Assembly: GCA_963787415.1 (NCBI GenBank)
Contig: CAWBCO010000002.1
Coordinates: forward strand, 1 to 64,000
DNA length: 64,000 nucleotides
Origin: CAVUWL01 sp963787415
GTDB taxonomy: Bacteria > Actinomycetota > Thermoleophilia > Solirubrobacterales > 70-9
Direction: 5' to 3'
Shown in pieces: positions 1 through 9,321 of the stretch (the first letter of the stretch is position 1; each line of letters begins with the position of its first letter). The notes under the pieces were generated by a model. It had not been told where the DNA came from. It saw only the letters and a list, made by a program, of their open reading frames with translations, and made no database searches. Both the position numbers and the translations under genes were made by a program.

Positions 1-612
1 CGGAAAGCTTCACCGCGGCCAACAGATCGCCGGTGGCCGGATCCATCACCACCGCCGCGCCTTTATCCTGCTTCGCCTGCTGCAATTGATTGCGCAGAAT
101 CTCCACCACCTTCACCTGTAGCCGCGCATCGATCGACATGTGCACATCGCGCGGGCGGTCGAGTACGCGGGCGCACGGCGGCATTCAACAGGTCGTCGCG
201 ATAGCGCAGCAGCGGCACCAGCTCGCGGTAATCGTAGCGGATCACGCGCTCCGTCTTGCCGGGTCTCGGGATTGGGGACGTCCACCAGGCTTCGGCCGGT
301 CGTCATATCCGCGCAGGCGGCGCGCGGAATCGCGCTCCACGTAGGAGGTGTTGGTGGCGCCCCAGCGGATGCGCGTGCGCAGGTCGCCGAGGAGGTCGAG
401 CGTCGGCGCCGAACGGATAATGGCGGCTCTCGTTGCGCGGGCACGCCTTGTCGATATCGATGCCCAGTGCCTGGTAGTCGGCGCGGTGCTGTTCGAGCGC
501 CCAGTCGCTGGTGGCCAGCGGCAGGCCGTTGCGGTCGTAGATGGTGCCCTTCGGGGATTTTCGGCCATCACCAGTTGCAATCGCGGATTGTACTGGTGAC
601 GCCGCGCGGCCA
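1..612 (-). pseudogene. Penicillin-binding protein (class B transpeptidase) fragment, frameshifted and cut by window edge
   Basis: Reading the minus strand through several frames gives pieces of one class B penicillin-binding protein, a periplasmic cell-wall transpeptidase: YNPRLQLVMAENPR, then KGTIYDRNGLPLATSDW, LDLLGDLRTRIRWGATNTSY, VIRYDYRELVPLLRYRDD and RDVHMSIDARLQVKVVEIL, ending in VVMDPATGDLLAAV at the window edge. The fragments stay in the normal family order. The reading frame changes about five times, near 555, 405, 298, 250 and 160-195, so no intact product is possible as written. The catalytic transpeptidase domain would lie left of the window. The residue style resembles Acidobacteria PBPs rather than actinomycete ones, from memory of the family. 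The start is missing; the fragment joins a phosphoesterase near 612-620. Confidence 0.7.
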
Positions 613-1711
613 TGGGCGATCAGGCCTTCCTTGAAGGCAGGTGATCCCTCGATCTCCGGGATGACGTGTTCGAGAAAGAGATCGGCCGAATACAGACCGC
701 CGGTGTAGTTCACCGGTTCCCTGGGAGTGTTCGGGTCTGAGAATCCACCCGACAGGTTGTTCCCGTGGCAGACGGCATCGTGGCCGTCGCTGCAGTTATT
801 GGGCGAGATCCAGCTGAACGCCGGGGTCGTCGCTGCGCTTTGCAGGTCATGGTAGAGGCCATTATTCGGGTCAAAAAGGTCGGCGATGTGTTCGGGGTTG
901 CAGTCCCCCGACTGCAGGATCGATTCAAACCAAGGGAAGGGGAAGTGCTTGGGCACGTACTGGTCGGTTGCGTTTGCGCTACCTGGGTTGGGCTGCGCCG
1001 TGCTACCCGTCGGCCCGGGCGTAGCGTAGGGGGCGCCGCAATACTGTGTGCCGGCGTCGTGGCTCGGTCCGCTCGCGTCCGAATTGCCAAGATCTTGGGC
1101 GTAGCCCTTCCAGCTCACATGAGCTGCATTGAGTTGGTTGAACAAAGTCGGCACGCTTGAGGGATAAACGCAGCCGTTTGAGCCTGCCGCCGCGTTCGGG
1201 CCCTGCGCTGAGGCCATTTGGCCGTAGTTTCGGTTCGAAAACAGCGATCCCGAGGTGTCGACGCTGCCGGAGAATTTATCGTAGTAGGGACAGTCGGCTT
1301 GGGTGTCTGGCTGTGTGGCCTGCCCGCTAACCATGGAGATGTAGTTGTCGAGGCTGAAGTGTCCGGTGCCATAGTAGTTCTTCAACAATGCTCCCTGAGC
1401 GGGAACGTCTGCCAAAGGTAGGTGTTCTTATTTAGCCCTGTGAAGGTAGCGTCATAGGACTTGTTCTCCAAGATGATCAGCCATACATGTTTGACCTTTC
1501 CGGACTGGATTCCGAGCCCATCTTGGCTCGGTGAGCTCCACGGTGAGGAGGCGCTCGCCGAAACCAGCGGCATCGCTGCAACAGCCGCTGCGACGACAAT
1601 GGCGAGGACGAGCATCGACCCGCGGCGCCGCTGAAACTTGCGCGAGGTTAGCGCCGAGATTCGACAACGGATGGCGCGTACTGTACGGCTAGGACGATTG
1701 GCTTTCTTCAC
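613..1711 (-). pseudogene. Secreted phosphoesterase (acid phosphatase / phospholipase C superfamily), frameshifted and truncated
   Basis: The protein starts at GTG 1711, with AGGAG about 10 nt upstream, and has a signal sequence (LVLAIVVAAAVAAMPLVSA). The family motif KHVWLIILENKSYDATF follows; it is the metal-binding start of the PF04185 phosphoesterase domain. The frame breaks near 1405-1410 after NTYLWQT and resumes as VPAQGALLKNYYGTGHFSLD, so one base is missing there. The domain then reads normally (DNYISMVSGQ, FSWISPNNCSDGHD, LFLEHVIPEIEGSPAFKEG) until about 615, where it changes into penicillin-binding protein sequence; the family's C-terminal third is absent. Such enzymes hydrolyse phosphomonoesters or phospholipids outside the membrane. 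Whether the gene is truly broken or poorly sequenced cannot be told here. Confidence 0.75.
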
Positions 1712-2459
1712 CGGTCTTCATCTCCTTCGAGCACTTGGCGGTCAAGGAGACGAGCATCTGCGACGCTCGGCAAGTACTGGTAACCGTCTTGTGATCCAGC
1801 TGTGAACACTTTGAGAACTGTGGCTCCCGCGAGTTGATGAGGCGGATCGGCAGACACCGAGCGATGCCAGCTCCACCCCACTCGACATACCTCACCGACA
1901 GGCCTCGCTTTTGCCCAAATGCGAGCGATCGGGCTTTATTGCAGCCGCTTGGGTTGGCGCGCCTGCTTTTTTGCGCGAATCCGCGGAAAGCGCGCCATCC
2001 CTGCCAACGGGCGAAGCGCCTTCTCGATCCCAGCCATTTACTTGTTCGGATCAAAATAGGGCGGGCAAGAGTCAGAGCCAACCTCTGGAGGTCGCGATCA
2101 GCGCGAAGCCCGAGCGCGGCTGGAAGGCCGAAATCAAGACTCTCCACCGCCCATCCTGCCGTCCCACCCTGCGCCTGGCGGGTCATCGCCGGCGTCTCGT
2201 TATGCCCTCTCCGGGGTGACCGCAGAGCGCCGTTGGCAAAGCGGCCGCCGCGTTAGGAACCTGGTAGCCGCCATTGACCCAGCGGCCATTGCCGATGGCG
2301 GTGAGCATCAGATCCCGTCAGCCACCGTAGCTCTTGGACTCACCCGCCGCCACCCGCTTTCAAGATCGACCGATTACCCTCCTGGGCATCGCCCTTGGCC
2401 CCCGTCGTGGTATCTGGACAAGCGGTCAAAGGTAAGCCGCGCGCAAGAGCCTTGCCCCT
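1712..2459. other. Intergenic region without a convincing gene
   Basis: This 750-base stretch separates the divergent phosphoesterase and methyltransferase. Open frames on both strands (165 aa minus, 140 aa plus) overlap each other, have unnatural composition and match no family I recognise. No tRNA, riboswitch or strong terminator was seen. Confidence 0.5.
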
Positions 2460-3119
2460 ATGAGCCCCGACCGGTCCAAAGCCCGCAGAGCCCTCACCCT
2501 CGAAGCTGTCTCCCGTCGCTACGACCGCCTCGCGCGCTTTTACTGGCTGCTCCAGCCCCTGTATCTGATCACCCCGTTGGCCCGGCGCAAGGCGGTCGCC
2601 GCGCTCGCCCTGAAACCTGGCGACACCGTCCTTGAGGTCAGCGCCGGCACCGGGCGGAACCTGCCCTACTTGACCGCTGCGGTTGGCCCGGGTGGCCTCG
2701 TGCTTGCCCTCGATGCTTCCCCAGGAATGCTCGCCCAGGCGCGCAGGCTCGTCAAGCGCCGTGGATGGTCAAATGTGCGGTTCCTCCACCAAGACGCGGC
2801 GCAGCTCGAGGTAGGGAGCGAACTCGACGCGGTGCTGTTCAGCCTCAGCTACTCGGTGTTGCCCCAGCGTCGCCCCGCCCTTGCGCGCGCCTGGAAACAG
2901 ATGCGTCCCGGAGCTCGAATCGTGGTGATGGACGCCGCCCTTCCAGACAATTCGCTTGGTCGGGTGTTGGGCCCTATCGCCGACCTGCTCGTCAGGCTCG
3001 CTCCGGGTGACCCTTACTCACACCCCTGGGAGGACCTGGCAACGTTTGGATCGGTCGAAGTCTCGCGCTTCCTCCTCGGGCTGTATTTCGTATGCGTCGC
3101 GGTCAAAAGACAGACCTAA
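2460..3119 (+). CDS. Class I SAM-dependent methyltransferase
   Basis: A 219-residue cytoplasmic methyltransferase of the UbiE / phospholipid N-methyltransferase type. Motif I is VLEVSAGTGRNLPYL (residues about 59-73), followed by the acidic motif II loop LVLALDASPGML, the FLHQDAAQL adenine-binding segment and LDAVLFSLSYSVLPQ. The N-terminal YDRLARFYWLLQPLYLITP resembles ubiquinone/menaquinone and phosphatidylethanolamine methyltransferases, so the substrate may be a lipid or quinone. It stands alone between unrelated genes. ATG 2460 has no strong ribosome binding site. The substrate cannot be read from the sequence. Confidence 0.85.
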   Translation: MSPDRSKARRALTLEAVSRRYDRLARFYWLLQPLYLITPLARRKAVAALALKPGDTVLEVSAGTGRNLPYLTAAVGPGGLVLALDASPGMLAQARRLVKRRGWSNVRFLHQDAAQLEVGSELDAVLFSLSYSVLPQRRPALARAWKQMRPGARIVVMDAALPDNSLGRVLGPIADLLVRLAPGDPYSHPWEDLATFGSVEVSRFLLGLYFVCVAVKRQT

Positions 3120-3300
3120 GCAGACTCAACTTCAAGCCACGTCTTCTTTTCCCTCATTGGCCTACCAGGTCAGAGAAGCGCTGCCGCCTTCCTCGTTGAT
3201 CCCATTTTCCTCCCAGTCACGACAGATGCTCCGATTCGCTAGAGAGGGATCGAGGGAACGTCTCTCCCAACAACTCCAGGTGGAAGGCTCCATCACCGAG

Positions 3301-3312
3301 TAGCCTAGGCCC
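3301..3312 (+). promoter_or_regulatory. -10 box directly before the reductase start (leaderless promoter candidate)
   Basis: TAGCCT at 3301-3306 lies 6 nt before GTG 3313, with no Shine-Dalgarno sequence between. This spacing places transcription initiation at the start codon. No clear -35 was found. Confidence 0.4.
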
Positions 3313-4899
3313 GTGGCTAGCCCAGTCAGTCGCGTCCTGTCGAGCTCGCAACTCGCGATGCTTGCCCAACATGGCGAAGAGCTGACCGCCGAGGTGGGCG
3401 AGGCCCTCTTTCAGATTGGGGATGAGTCCTATCCCTTCATCGCGATCATTGTTGGAGAGGCTGCGGTGCTTGACGCTGCCGGACGCGAGATCATCCGCCA
3501 CGGAGCCTCGGGCTTCCTCGGTGAGATGAATCTGCTCACCGGACAGACCGTCTTTCTGACAGCGGTGGTGACCGAGCCGATGCGCTACATCGCCGTTGAT
3601 CGTGGGGTGCTTCGCAAACTGCTCTTCAAGGACGGATCGCTCTCTGAGATGCTGCTATCGACCTTCGTCCAGCGTCGCGAACTACTCCAGCAACAGCAGG
3701 GAGTCGGCGTCGAGATCCTCGGCGAGCATAACTCTGGTGAAACCAGGCGGCTGCTTGATTTCGCCAGGCGGCTGCGACTTCCCTACTCCTGGATTGACCC
3801 CACCGAGGACGCCACGGCAGCGACCATAATCGCCGGCCTTGATCCATCCGAGGTCCCGCTTGTCCGTCTGCCCGGTGGTGTGGAGCTGAAACGTCCAAGT
3901 AACGGCGAGCTCTCGCGCGCGTTGGGAATCGGGCTTGAGTTGGGCCAACGCGAAGAGGTGGACCTGGTGATTCTCGGCGGCGGTCCGGCTGGCCTCGGTG
4001 CCGCTGTTTACGGGGCATCGGAGGGACTCGACACCCTGGTAATCGAGAGCACCGTCCTCGGCGGCCAGGCAGGGACCTCTCGACGGATCGAGAATTACCT
4101 CGGTTTTCCAGCCGGGATCAGCGGCTCGGAGCTGACCAGCCGTGCAGTTGCACAGGCACGCAAGTTCGGAGTACGGACCGCAACGCCCTACAGCGCACGG
4201 ACGCTGGAGCCAGGCGTCGAGCGCCACCTGGTGACGCTCGAGGGGGGAAACGAAGTGGCGGCGCGGGCAGTTTTGCTTGCCACCGGAGCCGAATATAGGC
4301 GCCTGCCGGTGCCCGATCTCGAGCTCTATGAGGGTCTCAGCGTTTTCTACGCGGCTGGACCACCGGAGGCTCAACTATGCGGAGCCCAACGAGTGGGGGT
4401 CGTCGGTGGAGGCAACTCGGCGGCACAAGCGGCCGTCTGGCTCGCGCGCGGAGGCGCGCTGGTCACCCTCCTTCACCGCCGTGCGGATCTGCGCGAGACG
4501 ATGTCCGCCTACCTGATCGAGGAGCTCGAGCGCTACGGCGTGGAGGTTCGCGACGAGAGCGAAATCTCTGCTCTTGATGGCGAGAGTGGTCGCCTCGACG
4601 CCGTCACCCTCACCGATGGAGCGCGGCTGGCGCTCTCTTTCCTTTTCCTTTTTCTGGGAGCTTCGCCATGCACCGACTGGCTTCCTGGGGCAGTTGCACG
4701 CGATCCGAACGGATTCATCCTGACCGGCACCGACGCGGGAGCCGACGGCCTGCTCGAGACGAGCGTGCCGGGCATTTATGCGGCTGGTGATGTGCGCTCG
4801 GGCTCAATCAAGCGCTGCGCGACCGCAGTTGGCGAGGGCGCTACGGTCGTTCGCTTCGTCCATGAGCGTCTCGCCGCTGTGCAGAGCACTGCCCTCTGA
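3313..4899 (+). CDS. Cyclic-nucleotide-binding domain fused to thioredoxin-reductase-like flavoprotein
   Basis: A 528-residue fusion. Residues about 10-125 form a CRP-type cNMP-binding barrel (GEALFQIGD, FLGEMNLLTG). Residues about 135-205 resemble a thioredoxin-like module without CxxC. From about 215 on is a TrxB-type pyridine nucleotide-disulfide oxidoreductase with FAD motif GGGPAG, the GGQAGTSRRIENYLGFP loop, NADPH motif GVVGGGNSAAQA and the FAD motif YAAGDVRSGSIKRC. The usual redox CxxC between the first FAD part and the NADPH domain is replaced by FYAAGPPEAQLCG, so dithiol transfer to thioredoxin is unlikely. Such fusions are known in actinobacteria; their substrate is unclear. The cNMP domain may gate electron transfer. 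GTG 3313 follows a close -10 box. Confidence 0.9.
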   Translation: MASPVSRVLSSSQLAMLAQHGEELTAEVGEALFQIGDESYPFIAIIVGEAAVLDAAGREIIRHGASGFLGEMNLLTGQTVFLTAVVTEPMRYIAVDRGVLRKLLFKDGSLSEMLLSTFVQRRELLQQQQGVGVEILGEHNSGETRRLLDFARRLRLPYSWIDPTEDATAATIIAGLDPSEVPLVRLPGGVELKRPSNGELSRALGIGLELGQREEVDLVILGGGPAGLGAAVYGASEGLDTLVIESTVLGGQAGTSRRIENYLGFPAGISGSELTSRAVAQARKFGVRTATPYSARTLEPGVERHLVTLEGGNEVAARAVLLATGAEYRRLPVPDLELYEGLSVFYAAGPPEAQLCGAQRVGVVGGGNSAAQAAVWLARGGALVTLLHRRADLRETMSAYLIEELERYGVEVRDESEISALDGESGRLDAVTLTDGARLALSFLFLFLGASPCTDWLPGAVARDPNGFILTGTDAGADGLLETSVPGIYAAGDVRSGSIKRCATAVGEGATVVRFVHERLAAVQSTAL

Positions 4900-5159
4900 T
4901 CAGAGGTAATCGCGCGCAGGAGCACCTGCCATGACGGCGATACCATTTTCTGATTCATCGACCCAATTCTTCTGCCGCAGAGGCCCTGCTCTCGATCTCG
5001 CGGGTAGACCTAGATGTGCCCGGCTGAGTGGGCTCAGATCGCCGCGTAACGGTCGCCTTCGCTTTGATTCAGTGGTGGCGGTGAGCGCCAGCAACGAGGT
5101 CGCGCCCAGCTATTGCCCATACCCAAACGAACGCTGCCACCGCGGCGATCTGAGCTTGA

Positions 5160-5786
5160 TCAAGGCGTGATCAGAGCAACCGGCAAGCCGAGACCGGCGG
5201 AGCGGCGCATGGTGGCGATCCGTCGTCCGGGCTGAACGGCCTGGCGCGGCTCACTCACCAGACTCCCAAGCGAGGCCACGGTCGCCTCCAGATCTGGCGC
5301 GACAAAGGCGAGGCCCCAGAAGAAGGCGGCCCTATCGCTCCCCCCGCGCTCGATCGCCTCGGGAGGCTCCTGCACGACCTCGAGGACTACCGCGCCGAGT
5401 CTGAAGAACGCCTGCCGTGGCGCGCCGGCAGGGGTCGGCTCCTCGCGGATGTGGCGCAGGTCAAGACCAGCGCCCTTAAGCGCGGCTACCGTGCGATCAA
5501 GAGCAGGCGTGACAGCAACCACGTGGTCGAGACCGGTGACGCCGTTGAAATGAGCGGGGTGCTTGCCCGGCGGCGGGCGATCGGACCGCACGGTCGGCAA
5601 CCCATCCAACTCGGTGCTCCCAATGTCTCGAAGCGACCAGCCGGTGAGCCCCTTGCCCCCCTCACCCCCGACCAGCCGGATCCTGGCGTCGCCGATGACG
5701 CAGCTGTCTCCGGCGAGCTGAAATCCGCATGCACGCCATGCATCTGGTGTGTCCGCCACCAACAGCTCATCGAGCGTCGGGTCCAC
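5160..5786 (-). CDS. VOC-family (glyoxalase/bleomycin-resistance-like) protein
   Basis: A 208-residue protein with two beta-alpha-beta-beta-beta modules of the vicinal oxygen chelate fold: GVTGLDHVVAVTPALDRTVAAL begins the recognisable module and FFWGLAFVAPDLEATVASLG the second. The HIREEPTPAGAPRQAFFRLG segment fits the family. These proteins bind a metal in most members and act as glyoxalases, dioxygenases or binding proteins; the specific activity here is unknown. It lies 17 bp downstream of a quinone-oxidoreductase gene on the same strand and is probably co-transcribed. The start is taken as GTG 5786; no clear ribosome binding site is present, so an internal start remains possible. Confidence 0.8.
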   Translation of the reverse strand: MDPTLDELLVADTPDAWRACGFQLAGDSCVIGDARIRLVGGEGGKGLTGWSLRDIGSTELDGLPTVRSDRPPPGKHPAHFNGVTGLDHVVAVTPALDRTVAALKGAGLDLRHIREEPTPAGAPRQAFFRLGAVVLEVVQEPPEAIERGGSDRAAFFWGLAFVAPDLEATVASLGSLVSEPRQAVQPGRRIATMRRSAGLGLPVALITP

Positions 5787-5803
5787 CAGCTAATGGGCGT
5801 TCG

Positions 5804-6772
5804 TCACGGCGCCATCACCACCCGGCCAAAAGCGGTCCGGCCTTCTGCATGGGCGTGGGCCGCGGCCGCTTCGGCGAGCGCGAAGGAGCTGTCGATCTCG
5901 ACCTTCAGATCGCCGGCGCTGACCCGCCCGATCAACTCAGCGATCATCGGGTGAACTCGCGAGTACTCGGCGAGCAGCGCTCCACCCAGATAGACGCCAT
6001 GCAGGGTGTTGTTCTTCATCCACAGAGCCCTAGCCTCGATCTCCGAGCCGGCGCGGGCGGCGACTCCGACGCTGACGAGCGTCCCGCGGTAGGCGAGCGC
6101 GTCTACCCCCTCCACCAGATTCTTCCCGCCGATCGAGTCCAAGATGAGATCGACGCCGTGCCCGTCGGTCAGCTCACGCACCCGGTCGAGAAAGCCCTCG
6201 CTTGCATAGTTGATGCCGTGGTCGAGCCCAAGCGACTCCAGCCGCTCGAGTTTCTGATCGCTGGAGGCGGTCGAGATCACCGTCGCGCCCGCCGCCTTTG
6301 CCAGCTGAATGGCGGCCATCCCCACGCCTCCCGCCCCGGCATGAATAAGCACCGTCTGTCCGGGCTGAAGGTTTCCCGCCGTGAAAAGACACTCCTGCGC
6401 GGTGCCAAAAGCGACCGGAACGCACGCTGCTGCCGCGGGGTCAAGCCCCTTGGGGATGGGCCAGGTCATGACGGCCGGAACGACTCGCTTCTCGGCGTGA
6501 GAGCCATTCGCACTGAGGGCCACCACCGTGGAGCCGATCGCGGTGGTCTCAACCCCGGCGCCCACCTCGCTCACGGTGCCGGCGCACAAGTAGCCGACGA
6601 TATGCGGAGTGCTCACCGGTGGCGAGGCGGCCCGAGCGAGGAGATCTCCACCCTCAATGCTGATCGCCTCGACGTCGAGCACCACGCAGCCGGCGGGGCA
6701 TGCCGGATCGGGTACATCCTCAAAGCGGAGCACTTCCGGCTTGCCGTTTTCATAGATTACGGCTGCTTTCAT
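5804..6772 (-). CDS. Zinc-independent quinone oxidoreductase (MDR superfamily, Qor-like)
   Basis: A 322-residue NADPH:quinone reductase / zeta-crystallin-like enzyme. The GroES-like N-terminus (MKAAVIYENGKPEVLRFEDV) is followed by the Rossmann signature VLIHAGAGGVGMAAIQLAKA (residues about 141-160), the NADP-preference region STASSDQKLERL and DLILDSIGGKNLVEG. Zinc-ligand cysteines are absent, as expected for Qor. It probably reduces quinones or enals in the cytoplasm using NADPH. It is the first gene of a two-gene minus-strand unit with the VOC protein. Length and domain order are normal for the family. Confidence 0.88.
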   Translation of the reverse strand: MKAAVIYENGKPEVLRFEDVPDPACPAGCVVLDVEAISIEGGDLLARAASPPVSTPHIVGYLCAGTVSEVGAGVETTAIGSTVVALSANGSHAEKRVVPAVMTWPIPKGLDPAAAACVPVAFGTAQECLFTAGNLQPGQTVLIHAGAGGVGMAAIQLAKAAGATVISTASSDQKLERLESLGLDHGINYASEGFLDRVRELTDGHGVDLILDSIGGKNLVEGVDALAYRGTLVSVGVAARAGSEIEARALWMKNNTLHGVYLGGALLAEYSRVHPMIAELIGRVSAGDLKVEIDSSFALAEAAAAHAHAEGRTAFGRVVMAP

Positions 6773-7094
6773 GCTGAGATCCTATGGCTCATCGGGCCGA
6801 AAGACTCCTCCCGAGCCAGACAGGGGCATGGGCGACGGGCTCGATGCTCGCCGGTCTGCTGTATCGAGGAGATTTCGCCGGCTTGATCGCTGCGGAGTCT
6901 CACCCTGCACCGAGACTTGGCCCCAGGCTTTCCTTTAGGACGCTCTGAACGCCCCTTCCGCCCCGGTGTGCTCGGTCTCAAAACGCCATCATCCGCCCGC
7001 CTCACCAGGGCAGGCCTTGTGAACCACGAGCCCCGTTCGCGCAGCCGCAGGACCCCTCCCCGGTTCCAGGCGGCGCCCCAAGATTCTGACTAGC
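6773..7094. other. Intergenic region without a convincing gene
   Basis: About 320 bases upstream of the quinone oxidoreductase. Short minus-strand frames here (78 aa, Arg-rich) look like chance frames. It should hold the promoter of the oxidoreductase, but no clear -35/-10 pair was recognised. Confidence 0.4.
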
Positions 7095-7820
7095 TCAGTG
7101 CCCGCCCGCTTGGTCGTGTCCACCGGCGGAGGCATGCTGTTCTGGGGCTGGGGCTGCGGATTCAGCCTGAACCGGTCCAGCAGGGTGACCGGATTCACCG
7201 GAGTGCCCCGGTGCCGCCGATCCTGGTGTTGGGGAAGGTGGCGATTCGGGGGAAGCACCATCGGTCGCTGAGGTTGAGGAACCGCCTTGCCAGTGCCCCC
7301 CTTCCCCGGAATGCCCTGGGATCCCGGGGCTGCTCGCATGGGTACGGGGAGATTCGACCGGCGAAACCGTGGCCGAAGGGGATGAGGCAACTACGGGATC
7401 GGCGGTCGTGCTTGTCGGCGGCGTGCCGCTCGGCGCGGTGGCGGGGACGCGCGGATCTGACCCCGGGGAGTGTTCTCCGTCGCCCGGCGGTGGCCTCAAC
7501 GCTGCGATCCCCTGGCGAGATTCGCGCAAGGGTGAGTCAGCGCGAGCTGGACCGCCGAGCGCTGATTTACTGGGGCCCGCTTCGGCACCAGTGGAGGCCC
7601 CCACTCCGGTTCGGCCCCAAAGTCCCGCGCTCACCGGATTCCTCGGGCCCGCCACGAGCCGTGCCTGGCCTAGCGCCCCGTGCTCAAATGGGAGCTCGGG
7701 GATTGGGAGGCCAAGGAGGCTGGGCCACCCTTGGTTGGCGATGATTGCAGTCAGCGCCAGCGCGACCGCCGCCGTCAATCCAAGCATCGCGAAGGAGACA
7801 GAGCGCAGCCTTTCCAGCAT
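7095..7820 (-). CDS. Membrane-anchored Pro/Ser/Gly/His-rich low-complexity protein
   Basis: One N-terminal transmembrane helix (SFAMLGLTAAVALALTAIIA, residues about 8-27 from the chosen ATG) is followed by roughly 200 residues rich in Pro, Ser, Gly, Ala, Thr and His, including two GHSGE repeats and a Gly/His-rich tail. This is the pattern of an anchored extracytoplasmic linker or wall-spanning protein. No enzymatic domain is visible. I start it at ATG 7820 (MLERLRSVSF) because the helix then sits in the normal place; an upstream start at 7922 would add 34 residues. The reading frame is plausible but disordered proteins of this sort are poorly conserved. Function unknown. Confidence 0.6.
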   Translation of the reverse strand: MLERLRSVSFAMLGLTAAVALALTAIIANQGWPSLLGLPIPELPFEHGALGQARLVAGPRNPVSAGLWGRTGVGASTGAEAGPSKSALGGPARADSPLRESRQGIAALRPPPGDGEHSPGSDPRVPATAPSGTPPTSTTADPVVASSPSATVSPVESPRTHASSPGIPGHSGEGGHWQGGSSTSATDGASPESPPSPTPGSAAPGHSGESGHPAGPVQAESAAPAPEQHASAGGHDQAGGH

Positions 7821-8205
7821 TCCATCACCAGCAACGCTCGGCCTTGTGATCAGTCGCGATAGCTGTCCACGCGCGGATGGCATCTCTACGAACGTCGGCG
7901 AGAGCCGAAGGAGCGTTAGCAAGAGTGCCGGGAGTCAGTCATTTGTTGAGTCAAGACGCTAGCCAAGTGGGGCGATGCGCGGGGCCGATTTCCGCCACCA
8001 ACCGTGGGCGTCGAGCGCCTCGATCGCCCGAGGAATCTGAGTTGGGTCCACCAATCGAAGCGGCGCCCCCGAGCGTCGGGGGACCTACTTGGTCAGATAT
8101 GCCCAGGCAGCCAATGGGGGGACCTGGGCCAGCGATCGCGCTGCCTAGCCAAGGTCAAGCTGCATTGACGAGGATCGTTGCCCCCGACCCTCGGGCAAAT
8201 CCGGA

Positions 8206-9240
8206 TCAATCGTGGGGTTGGGAGTGAGGCGGGCGCCCTATCGCTGCTGCGCCTCGGTGGGCCGCGACCATCGCCCGCAGCGTCTGAGCTGCGTCATAGC
8301 GCGGGTTCCATTCCAATTGCCTTCGCGCCCGACTCGCATCCATTAGTACCGGGCGACGCAGCGCCTCGACCCAGGAAGCGCGGTCGGGCAAGAAGGGAAG
8401 CCGCCCGATGATCTCGGCTGCTAGCGCCACCGTTGAGCTCGGAGTCGGGAATGCGTGCCAGCCGAGCTCACACGCGAGGTCAGACACCGTCACCTCTCCC
8501 TCCGCTGCAAGGTTATAGACGCCCGGCGCGCCCTCGCCCAAAACAGCGCTACAAAGCGCAGCCGCGACGTCATCGTGGTGGACGAGTTGGAACCGCACAC
8601 CCGGATCGGGAAGCACCGGACGCGGTAGCGGCAGCCGGTTCAATATCGACACCGCCGATCGGGGGAGCTTTCGGTCGACCTCGCCGAGCGCTACCGAGTC
8701 GACCAAAAGCCGAGCCTGGGGCCCGGCGACGATACAGGGACGAAACACGTAGCTCTCGGTTCGGGTGCCGTCCAGGATCTCGCCCAGGAGCGCCTCGACC
8801 GCCGCCTTTTGCGCCGAGTACGGATGGCGATCCGAACCCGATGCTTGGACCTCCTCGGTCAGTAGCGGGGGAAGGTTGGCGCCGAATCCATATGCGGCTA
8901 CCGAGGAGGTATAGATCAAGCGCCGGGCGCCGGCCGCAGCGGTTGCTTCAAAGACGTTGCGTGACCCCGTCAGGTTGATCTCTTCACTTTTGCCCGCTCC
9001 GGCGACAATCACGAATGCAAGGTGGACGACAACATCTGCGTCGGTGACTAGCGCATCGACCGCGGCTCGGTCAAGGACGTCACCGCGACGGTACTCGACC
9101 TTTGCCCAGCCGCACTCGGTGGGATCAAAGCTGCGTCGCCCGATTCCCAAAATTCGCCCCACCTCCTCGTTGCGCTCAAGCGCCGCGATGAATGGTTTGC
9201 CGATCTCTCCCGTCAAACCGGTGACTGCAACCGTCAGCAT
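8206..9240 (-). CDS. NAD-dependent epimerase/dehydratase (extended SDR)
   Basis: A 344-residue extended short-chain dehydrogenase. The start at ATG 9240 puts the NAD-binding motif VAVTGLTGEIGKPF at the very N-terminus; a longer frame to 9471 adds 77 residues unlike the family. DVLDRAAVDALVTDADVVVHLAF, the LIYTSSVAAYG active-site Ser region, and HPYSAQKAAVE (YxxxK) are present. The C-terminal part (VRFQLVHHDDVAAAL, GVYNLAAEGEVTVSDL) is typical of NDP-sugar epimerases/reductases. The substrate is not determinable. It is divergent from the membrane protein at 9322. Confidence 0.87.
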   Translation of the reverse strand: MLTVAVTGLTGEIGKPFIAALERNEEVGRILGIGRRSFDPTECGWAKVEYRRGDVLDRAAVDALVTDADVVVHLAFVIVAGAGKSEEINLTGSRNVFEATAAAGARRLIYTSSVAAYGFGANLPPLLTEEVQASGSDRHPYSAQKAAVEALLGEILDGTRTESYVFRPCIVAGPQARLLVDSVALGEVDRKLPRSAVSILNRLPLPRPVLPDPGVRFQLVHHDDVAAALCSAVLGEGAPGVYNLAAEGEVTVSDLACELGWHAFPTPSSTVALAAEIIGRLPFLPDRASWVEALRRPVLMDASRARRQLEWNPRYDAAQTLRAMVAAHRGAAAIGRPPHSQPHD

Positions 9241-9308
9241 TCGGGCAAACCGTAGCTTGGTGGCGCAATCGGCAAGGAACTGGTCAAAAGCAATCCTCCT
9301 GGTTCCAA

Positions 9309-9321
9309 TACTGTCGCGCCT
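9309..9321 (+). promoter_or_regulatory. -10 box directly before the start of the 9322 gene
   Basis: TACTGT at 9309-9314 lies 7 nt before ATG 9322 with no Shine-Dalgarno sequence, suggesting a leaderless transcript. No convincing -35 was found. Confidence 0.4.

Noticed and set aside
1689..2186. 165-residue minus-strand open frame upstream of the phosphoesterase
   Set aside because: Unnatural composition, overlaps two plus-strand frames equally long, and includes the ribosome binding site and start of the phosphoesterase.
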